Below, one piece after another: positions 6,393 through 10,365 of a DNA stretch of 10,365 nucleotides. The translations under genes were made by a program, and so were the position numbers. The notes under the pieces are model-generated. The model ran no database searches. It was not told the origin of the DNA and saw only the letters and a list, made by a program, of their open reading frames with translations. How positions within the stretch are numbered: position 1 is the first letter of the stretch; the number at the start of each line of letters is the position of its first letter. Source of the stretch: Acidobacteriota bacterium (GTDB lineage: Bacteria; Acidobacteriota; Terriglobia; Terriglobales; Acidobacteriaceae); contig JAJXYW010000009.1 of assembly GCA_021780415.1 (NCBI GenBank), positions 1 through 10,365 on the forward strand. Direction: 5' to 3'.

Positions 6393-7243
6393 GAGTGCCT
6401 ACAAATCAGGCGCGAGCCAGGGAGATCGCGCACCTGCTAGCTGGAGCGTTCAGTCACGCTGAGGGGATCCTCGCTGAGAGAGATGACCTGGTGGAGAATC
6501 AGATCCCTAGAGGGGCGGCGGCAGGTTCACGCGAGCACGCGGCTTTCCTTTTCTTCGTCGTGTGCCATGACCACGGGGTGCGATCGAGAGATCTCTATTG
6601 CCGGGCGAAAGACATGTACGGCGAGACGCCTTGGCTCTTCTCGGCACGCAGCGTTGTGAGTCGCTTCGCGGGGCCTGACGATCCGTCCCTGATTCACGCT
6701 ACCGGGGAGCGTTTGGGCGCGCGATATCCGCGTGAAGCGGCTCGTTGTTGGTACCTGAACGCTCAGAGTCTCCTCACGGACTATCACGCCGAACCAGAGT
6801 GCGTCTTCCGAAGCTCATCGACGGCGTCGCAACTTCTTACACGAATTTGCGCGTTTCGTGGCTACGGCCCAAAAACAGGAGGTATGCTTCTGCGGGCTGC
6901 AATCGGATTGGGCCTTGCTGACGTTCGCGGCGAAGCTGAGGTCCTGGTTCCTGTTGACGTTCACGATGCCCGAATCGCCTTCTATACAGGGGTGCTGGAC
7001 CGGGTAGATGCGCCCCTAGACGAACGTCTCTTCCGTGCATGCGTCCCACAAGTACAGCGCGTGCTGCGGGATGCGTGCCGAGAGGAGCGTGTCTCGTGGC
7101 TGGACGTCGATCGTGCGCTGTGGCTCATCGGTTCGCGAGGTTGTGTGTACCGCCGGTGTTCAGAGTGCCCTCTTCGGCATATCTGCTCAGTGGGTAGCCA
7201 GCGACGGGACGCCGGGCAGCAGCAACTCGCGCCCCAGGAATGA
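6389..7243 (+). CDS. HhH-GPD iron-sulfur DNA glycosylase/lyase (EndoIII superfamily)
   Basis: 284 aa. The helix-hairpin-helix FRGYGPKTGGMLLRAA (156-171) has K162 where EndoIII has its Schiff-base lysine, and D190 in VPVDVHDARI matches the catalytic aspartate. Four cysteines near the C-terminus (C252, C257, C260, C266; spacing 4-2-5) form an EndoIII-like 4Fe-4S loop, whose usual spacing is 6-2-5. So it should be an active base-excision glycosylase with lyase activity. The N-terminal 90 residues differ from housekeeping EndoIII (HAAFLFFVVCHDHGVRSRDL), and the sequence between C-terminal cysteines and end is a short polar tail. The start overlaps the kinase stop by four bases (ATGA), making it the third gene of the operon. 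Presumably it removes a modified or wrong base made or detected by this pathway. It is not an obvious ortholog of Nth, MutY or Ogg. Confidence 0.92.
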   Translation: MRVPTNQARAREIAHLLAGAFSHAEGILAERDDLVENQIPRGAAAGSREHAAFLFFVVCHDHGVRSRDLYCRAKDMYGETPWLFSARSVVSRFAGPDDPSLIHATGERLGARYPREAARCWYLNAQSLLTDYHAEPECVFRSSSTASQLLTRICAFRGYGPKTGGMLLRAAIGLGLADVRGEAEVLVPVDVHDARIAFYTGVLDRVDAPLDERLFRACVPQVQRVLRDACREERVSWLDVDRALWLIGSRGCVYRRCSECPLRHICSVGSQRRDAGQQQLAPQE

Positions 7244-7265
7244 GTGGCAGTCCAAGGTGTGAGAT

Positions 7266-7284
7266 GGCGACGGCTCTCGTCGCC
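7266..7284. other. Hairpin after the glycosylase operon
   Basis: GGCGACG (7266-7272) and CGTCGCC (7278-7284) form a perfect 7-bp stem with a 5-base loop, 22 bases after the operon's last stop codon. No T-run follows, so it does not look like an intrinsic terminator of archaeal type, though it could protect the 3' end of the transcript. Confidence 0.4.
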
Positions 7285-7378
7285 GCCGAGGCAGCGTCCT
7301 CCCGCTATTCTGCGCCGGTTCCGACGCGGGGCTGCAGCGGGATTCGCTTGCCGCATACCAGGTGCGTGGGGATACGGC

Positions 7379-7513
7379 CTAGTGTAGCCGACGTTCCTTC
7401 TCGATAGCCGACTTCTGCTCGCCGAGTTCCGGGCCGCCGCGAAGGCTGCGAGGCGGCATACCCCTCCGCTCAGTGGTGATGCGCTGTTGCAGGCGTTCGA
7501 TGACCTCCATCAT
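7379..7513 (-). CDS. Possible small protein, 44 aa, unrecognised
   Basis: The frame starts with two ATG codons (7513 and 7510) and reads MMEVIERLQQRITTERR, then a Pro/Gly turn and a charged end EQKSAIEKERRLH. The amphipathic, helix-prone composition looks more protein-like than the surrounding frames. No Shine-Dalgarno precedes the start, and the frame is open for 16 further codons upstream without another start, so chance is a real possibility. Confidence 0.2.
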   Translation of the reverse strand: MMEVIERLQQRITTERRGMPPRSLRGGPELGEQKSAIEKERRLH

Positions 7514-7554
7514 GAGATGGTTGTAACGATGCTGCCGTTGGGGGCAGTGGTGAA

Positions 7555-7569
7555 GCGAAAGCTATAAGG
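7555..7569 (+). promoter_or_regulatory. TATA-type promoter for the 7593 gene
   Basis: CGAAAGCTATAAGG resembles a BRE (CGAAA) plus TATA box (CTATAAG). Its centre at about 7564 is 29 bases ahead of the ATG at 7593, the spacing expected for a leaderless archaeal transcript. It resembles the CGAAAC-GTTTAAG box of the TIR operon. Confidence 0.5.
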
Positions 7570-7592
7570 GTGTGAACCTCCTCCCGGGGGAG

Positions 7593-7901
7593 ATGGAATC
7601 ACGAATCCCTTGGTGGAAGCCAACCCCCTTGGAGAAAGCGTTCGTCGCACTCAGCTACGAGGAGATTGCCCGGGTCCTCGACCGCGTCGGCACGCGCTAC
7701 TTCGTCCCCATTGAGACGATCCCCAAACAGCACATCTTCGCTGCGCTCGAGGACGACTGCCCGGCGGAGGAGATCGAAGTCGCCATGATGGAAGCGAAAC
7801 GAGGTACCGAGGAAGAGCGCCGCCGCCCTGCCCCGCAACCAAGGGCCAGCCGACCCGTCCCGCCTCAACACCAAGACGGCCTCAGCGATTTCACCCGATA
7901 A
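7593..7901 (+). CDS. Small hypothetical protein, 102 aa
   Basis: I do not recognise it. Residues 10-70 are a compact, mainly helical block (TPLEKAFVALSYEEIARVL, then PKQHIFAALEDDCPAEEIEV), followed by a basic, Pro-rich tail from about 70 to the end that is probably disordered. The start at 7593 is chosen because the TATA-like box at 7560-7568 would start transcription close to this ATG; a GTG at 7572 would fall upstream of that transcript. There is no Shine-Dalgarno at proper distance, which fits a leaderless message. It stands alone on its strand and converges with the methyltransferase gene 71 bases further on. Confidence 0.6.
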   Translation: MESRIPWWKPTPLEKAFVALSYEEIARVLDRVGTRYFVPIETIPKQHIFAALEDDCPAEEIEVAMMEAKRGTEEERRRPAPQPRASRPVPPQHQDGLSDFTR

Positions 7902-7950
7902 GCGACACGACGAGCGATTGGGATGGCTCTGGGTTGCTGAGGGCTGTTAG

Positions 7951-7982
7951 GCGAAAGTCGGTGGCGTGGCTGCTACTTTCGC
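7951..7982. terminator. Inverted repeat between convergent genes
   Basis: GCGAAAGT (7951-7958) pairs with ACTTTCGC (7975-7982), an 8-bp perfect stem with a 16-base loop. It overlaps the stop codon of the methyltransferase (7975-7973) and lies 50 bases after the stop of the plus-strand gene. A bidirectional end signal is plausible, but no T-tract follows on either strand. Confidence 0.3.
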
Positions 7983-8695
7983 TCCCGCTTTCTGCTGGGC
8001 TTCGTTGGTGCTCGTGGTTTGGGTGTTGGTTCTTCTGTGATGATTGGTTCGTCGAGGCCGTCGCTTGGTGGGATTGGGCCGGCTGGTGTTGGTTCTTCTT
8101 TCTTCCACGTGTTGGTGGTGAGTCGTTCTTGGGCTATTTGTGCGTATTTGGGGTCGCTTTCGAAGCCGAGGTAGTGTCGTTTCATGTATTTGCAGGCGAC
8201 GGCGGTGGTGCCGCTGCCGATGAAGGGGTCGAGGACGAGGTCTTCTTCGTTCGTGTACTGCTCGAGGAGGTACCGGATGAGGCGCACGGGTTTTTGTGTT
8301 GGGTGTGGTTTCCAGTCGCGCAGGCTTCGGTAGTCCAGGATGGGGATGCTCCACACTCTGCTCACGCGCGCTTTGGGTTCGCGGCTCCAGACCACGATGC
8401 TTTCGTAGTGCGTGATGCTTTTCGTGTCTGGCTTGTGCCACACGTGGCGGGCGACTTCGTGCCAGCCTGGTGGTGGCATGGGGACGTCGAAGGGGTTCCA
8501 GAAGAAGACGACGTACTTCTTGGTTTTCTTGCACGCGAGGTAGAGCATGGCGAGGCCGTCCACCATGGCGTCCGGGAAGAGGTTGAGTCGGTTCGGGTAT
8601 GGTGGGTCTGTGATGGTGACGTCCACGCTTTGGTCGTCGAGTTGGGTGCTGGCGGTGAAACAGTCTTGGTTGTAGATCTTGTCGTGTTCAAGCAC
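7973..8695 (-). CDS. DNA methyltransferase, beta-class (N6-adenine or N4-cytosine)
   Basis: 240 aa and complete. DPPY (30-33) is the catalytic motif IV, WKPHPTQKP (128-136) precedes the SAM-binding motif DPFIGSGTTAVA (156-167), and YLGFESDP (175-182) is the acidic loop. This order, catalytic motif first and SAM motif last, defines the beta group; DPPY favours adenine N6. It transfers a methyl group from SAM to a base in a specific DNA site, for self-marking or regulation. No restriction gene adjoins it, so it looks orphan. The C-terminal 40 residues are a Pro/Lys-rich tail, also present in the fragment at 2356-2669. I chose the GTG at 8695 because the Shine-Dalgarno GGAGGTG (8708-8702) stands six bases before it; a GTG at 8704 would lie inside that site. 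Confidence 0.93.
   Translation of the reverse strand: MLEHDKIYNQDCFTASTQLDDQSVDVTITDPPYPNRLNLFPDAMVDGLAMLYLACKKTKKYVVFFWNPFDVPMPPPGWHEVARHVWHKPDTKSITHYESIVVWSREPKARVSRVWSIPILDYRSLRDWKPHPTQKPVRLIRYLLEQYTNEEDLVLDPFIGSGTTAVACKYMKRHYLGFESDPKYAQIAQERLTTNTWKKEEPTPAGPIPPSDGLDEPIITEEPTPKPRAPTKPSRKRERK
8000..8289. repeat. Methyltransferase 3' segment duplicated at 2380-2669
   Basis: The two segments align without gaps at a constant offset of 5620 bases, with about 25 differences counted by eye (roughly 91% identity). Differences cluster in the part encoding residues about 195-210, while the SAM motif region is nearly identical. Beyond 8289 (2669) the match stops at once; on the other side it fades near the stop codons with a one-codon length change. 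Confidence 0.9.
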
Positions 8696-8715
8696 GCGAA
8701 CCACCTCCGTTGTAC

Positions 8716-8736
8716 CGCCCCTTGTTGACTGGGGCG
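8716..8736. promoter_or_regulatory. Small hairpin next to the methyltransferase RBS
   Basis: CGCCCC (8716-8721) and GGGGCG (8731-8736) form a 6-bp stem with a 9-base loop. On the minus strand it ends seven bases before the GGAGGTG ribosome-binding site, so folding could affect access to it. A weak TATA-like CATATC lies further upstream (about 8757-8751). Confidence 0.3.
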
Positions 8737-8763
8737 TGGTTTTGTTGCTCGTGATATGGGATG

Positions 8764-8820
8764 GGTGGGGGGCCGGCCTTTGGTGCCCGCGTTGTGCGGG
8801 CGGGCCGGTGAGCCCCCACC
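8764..8820. other. Strong three-tier hairpin between small genes and the methyltransferase
   Basis: Nested stems share one axis: GGTGGGGG/CCCCCACC (8764-8771 with 8813-8820, 8 bp), CCGGCC/GGCCGG (8773-8778 with 8803-8808, 6 bp) and GCCCGC/GCGGGC (8785-8790 with 8796-8801, 6 bp, loop GTTGT), separated by small bulges. Twenty nearly all-GC pairs would be very stable on either strand. It lies 31 bases past the 37-aa gene and ahead of the methyltransferase. Options are a transcription end or processing signal, a structured leader or a small RNA. It is too short and wrongly spaced for a tRNA. Confidence 0.6.
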
Positions 8821-8851
8821 TTCTCTCCCCGGTTCCTTGGGAGTGTGTGTT

Positions 8852-8965
8852 TTAGGCGATGTCCTTGTGATCGTGTGGTGGGTTGATGGGTTGGTCGATG
8901 GGTTCCCCGTAGAGTTCCACGTACCGTTTGTACAGGGTGATCGCCCACGGCTCGTCGGGGGTCAT
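8852..8965 (-). CDS. Small coupled protein, 37 aa, unrecognised
   Basis: The ATG at 8965 overlaps the stop of the upstream gene (ATGA), the usual sign of translational coupling. The product starts MTPDEPWAITLYKRYVELYG, a helix rich in aromatic residues, and ends in Pro, His and Asp. It is too short for a domain I can name. It could be an accessory subunit or peptide working with the 146-aa protein. The coupling and aromatic composition support it; length alone would not. Confidence 0.55.
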   Translation of the reverse strand: MTPDEPWAITLYKRYVELYGEPIDQPINPPHDHKDIA

Positions 8966-9402
8966 AGGTCGAGGCGCGACGTGATGGCGCGCAGGAGGTG
9001 GTCGTCGTTTGGTCGCTCGGGGTGCGTGACCATGGTGAGCTGGTAGTGGAGGAGTTCTTGGAGGGCGTGGCTGATGGGTTGGAGCGTTTCGGCTTCCTGT
9101 TGGTACGCGTCGGGGTAGTAGCCTTGGGTGACGAGGTCGTGCGTCTTGTGCAGGAGGGCGTCCCATGCTTTGCGCTCGAGGCTTGTCGCCTTGTGGAGTG
9201 CTGGTGGCATGGGGGTGCCGACCCAGTGTTCGTAGAGGACTTCGTCGTCAGCGCTTTGTTGGCTGGCTTTGCCGAGGAGGTGGAGGTTGTCGTTGGCGAG
9301 TTGGTGGCTGGGAAGATCCTCGGTGATGAGGTACGCGTACCGGAGTCGGCGCAGGAGTCGGTGTTGGAGTCGTGCGGTTGGGGTTTGGTGGAAGGGCCAC
9401 AT
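8962..9402 (-). CDS. Hypothetical protein, 146 aa, unrecognised
   Basis: The protein begins MWPFHQTPTARLQHRLLRRL and is almost wholly helical and soluble: a basic amphipathic N-terminus, then LANDNLHLLGKASQQSADDE, then KATSLERKAWDALLHKTHDL and a last helical pair around HALQELLHYQLTMV. I recognise no motif. GGAG sites (9415-9405) precede the ATG at 9402, and a TATA-like CCTATATG is 25-35 bases upstream, so this start is well supported. A much longer version opening near 10287 exists only because the opposite strand of the regulator gene lacks stops. It is the first gene of a minus-strand pair, divergent from the regulator gene. Confidence 0.78.
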   Translation of the reverse strand: MWPFHQTPTARLQHRLLRRLRYAYLITEDLPSHQLANDNLHLLGKASQQSADDEVLYEHWVGTPMPPALHKATSLERKAWDALLHKTHDLVTQGYYPDAYQQEAETLQPISHALQELLHYQLTMVTHPERPNDDHLLRAITSRLDL

Positions 9403-9426
9403 GCTCTCCACTCCTGGTGGTGTGGG

Positions 9427-9436
9427 TACATATAGG
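9427..9436 (-). promoter_or_regulatory. TATA-like box for the 146-aa gene
   Basis: On the minus strand CCTATATGTA is centred about 30 bases ahead of the ATG at 9402, as expected for an archaeal promoter with a very short leader. Confidence 0.5.
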
Positions 9437-9472
9437 GCGCGTGTCCGTTTCTTGTCCTGAGTGGTCACGCGC
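9437..9472. promoter_or_regulatory. Inverted repeat between divergent promoters, possible operator
   Basis: GCGCGTG (9437-9443) and CACGCGC (9466-9472) are perfect inverted arms 22 bases apart. Each arm abuts a TATA-like box: the minus-strand box at 9427-9436 and the plus-strand box at 9475-9480. A dimeric regulator bound here could block both genes; the divergent HTH protein is the natural candidate. Confidence 0.4.
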
Positions 9473-9474
9473 GC

Positions 9475-9480
9475 TTTAAA
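9475..9480 (+). promoter_or_regulatory. TATA-like box for the HTH regulator gene
   Basis: TTTAAA is centred 33-34 bases ahead of the ATG at 9511, giving a leader of under ten bases. GACAC/GTGTC (9488-9492 with 9499-9503) forms a small inverted repeat around the expected transcript start. Confidence 0.45.
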
Positions 9481-9510
9481 GCCGGTTGACACTCCTTCGT
9501 GTCGAAAACT

Positions 9511-10365
9511 ATGGTGGGTCCGTTTTCGCCGCAGGTTCTCGCGTACCTCCAGGCAGTGCACGACGCGCCACGACCCGTTGGGCCGACCGTCTTGGACGGC
9601 TTGCCGGGCGTGGTGCGGGAGCGGACCGTGTACCGGTGGCAGCGTTCGTTGGGGTCGCGCCTCCAGTACTTCCCGAGTGTGAGCCTGAGCGCCCTGGGTC
9701 TGGTGCACGCGCACGTGTTTCTCGACGGTGCGAGTGAGCGGTGGGTGGCCTTGCCCGTCGTGCTCGCCGCGGCCTGGGTGAACCACGGTTTGGAGCGCCC
9801 TGGCTTGTACCTGCACTGCGCCATCCCAACGGGTGCCGTGGTCGCGTTTGAGAGCCTCGTGCGGGCGTTGGTTGGTGATGGTTGGGCGGACGCGAGCACC
9901 ATCGTGTTCGCTGGTGATGGGTGGCAGTCCTTCGGTCGCTTGGTGGAGTGTCTTGATGGGCACGGTCGCCTTCGTGCCCAGCGAGCTCCGGTGGAGGCGT
10001 TGCGGGACGGATTCTTCCGGGCGTCGACTGAGCAGCAGGGGTTGTTGCGCTCGTACCCGTTCGTGGTCCCTGCGGTCTTCGAGGCGGTGGAGGAGCGTTG
10101 CAGCTTGCAGGAGGTGTGGCGTCGCGCGTACGAGCGTCTTGGCCCCTTGGTCTGGCGCTTCTTTCCTCGCGGGACGAGGCGGTGGCCCGTGAATGGGAAG
10201 CGGTACGTGCGGCACGCGCACGAGTTGCTTGTCGGCGCGGGTTTGTTCCGCCAGAACATCATCCGCTACCAGCCGCTGCTGGACCATGGTCTTGAGGCGT
10301 TCGTGATCCTGCCGGCAAGCGCCGGTCCCCTCGGTGAGCTTGTTGGCTTGTTTGGTCGGGTGTGT
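9511..10365 (+). CDS. HTH transcriptional regulator-like protein, cut by window end
   Basis: 285 codons are visible and the frame is still open at the last base. Residues about 25-50 (DGLPGVVRERTVYRWQRSL) look like a helix-turn-helix in which the recognition helix is TVYRWQRSL. It is followed by LQYFPSVSLSALGLVHAHVF (51-70), a pattern typical of archaeal Lrp/AsnC-like or HTH-plus-sensor proteins. A similar phrase occurs again near the end (IIRYQPLLDHGLEAFVILP, 250-268), so the ligand-binding part may be built from two related halves. No membrane segment is present. It probably binds DNA and a small ligand, and may control the divergent minus-strand genes through the inverted repeat at 9437-9472. 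The family assignment is from pattern memory and moderate; the open frame itself, with its own TATA-like box, is convincing. Confidence 0.85.
   Translation, partial: MVGPFSPQVLAYLQAVHDAPRPVGPTVLDGLPGVVRERTVYRWQRSLGSRLQYFPSVSLSALGLVHAHVFLDGASERWVALPVVLAAAWVNHGLERPGLYLHCAIPTGAVVAFESLVRALVGDGWADASTIVFAGDGWQSFGRLVECLDGHGRLRAQRAPVEALRDGFFRASTEQQGLLRSYPFVVPAVFEAVEERCSLQEVWRRAYERLGPLVWRFFPRGTRRWPVNGKRYVRHAHELLVGAGLFRQNIIRYQPLLDHGLEAFVILPASAGPLGELVGLFGRVC

Larger units (their letters stand above)
7244..7592. other. Intergenic region, 349 bases
   Basis: It lies between the operon and the next plus-strand gene. It holds the hairpin at 7266-7284, a doubtful 44-codon minus-strand frame (7379-7513) and the promoter near 7555. 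I found no tRNA or repeat array here. Confidence 0.5.

Noticed and set aside
7934..8728. Long plus-strand open frame of 264 codons
   Set aside because: It is the mirror of the methyltransferase gene; a similar mirror frame appears at the duplicated segment (2323-2796), which explains its apparent conservation.
8764..8820. tRNA reading of the three-tier hairpin
   Set aside because: Only 57 bases, with nested stems on one axis instead of D, anticodon and T arms.
9403..10287. N-terminal extension giving a 441-aa minus-strand protein
   Set aside because: The extension is antisense to the HTH regulator and Arg/His/Pro-rich; the real start is the ATG at 9402 with RBS and TATA-like box.

Overview
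The window looks like part of an archaeal accessory region (genomic island or integrated element). GC is high. Several genes have AT-rich boxes 25-35 bases ahead of their starts, in the manner of archaeal TATA boxes, and others have strong GGAGGTG-type Shine-Dalgarno sites. The tyrosine recombinase at the left edge and the helix-turn-helix protein at the right edge resemble archaeal families. The lineage cannot be fixed from the sequence; a DPANN-type or other uncultured archaeon is a guess.

Left part, mostly minus strand: a truncated integrase (1-714) and a gene-poor stretch holding three hairpins in a row (783-866). Then comes a run of four minus-strand genes, read right to left from 4169: a small conserved protein, a TIR-domain effector, a 3' fragment of a DNA methyltransferase gene, and a DUF4365-type predicted nuclease with a second C-terminal domain. 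This has the look of a defence cluster. The methyltransferase fragment is about 91% identical (counted by eye) to the end of the complete methyltransferase gene at 7973-8695. The match stops abruptly where the TIR gene ends.

Centre, plus strand (4561-7243): three overlapping genes form an evident operon. They encode a nucleoside 2-deoxyribosyltransferase-like domain fused to a SAM methyltransferase, a thymidylate-kinase-like nucleotide kinase, and a helix-hairpin-helix iron-sulfur DNA glycosylase with both catalytic residues present. Together they could act on a base or a deoxynucleotide: exchange or release of the base, methylation, phosphorylation, and excision from DNA. I recognise each family but no named system with this gene set. 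It is the best candidate here for an undescribed nucleotide-modification or nucleotide-based defence system.

Right part: a small plus-strand protein (7593-7901) converges on an intact beta-class DNA methyltransferase (7973-8695, minus). Upstream of the latter lie a strong three-tier hairpin and two translationally coupled small genes (37 and 146 aa, unrecognised). These are divided from a divergent plus-strand HTH regulator, cut by the window end, by a 108-base intergenic region with two TATA-like boxes and an inverted repeat that may be the regulator's operator.
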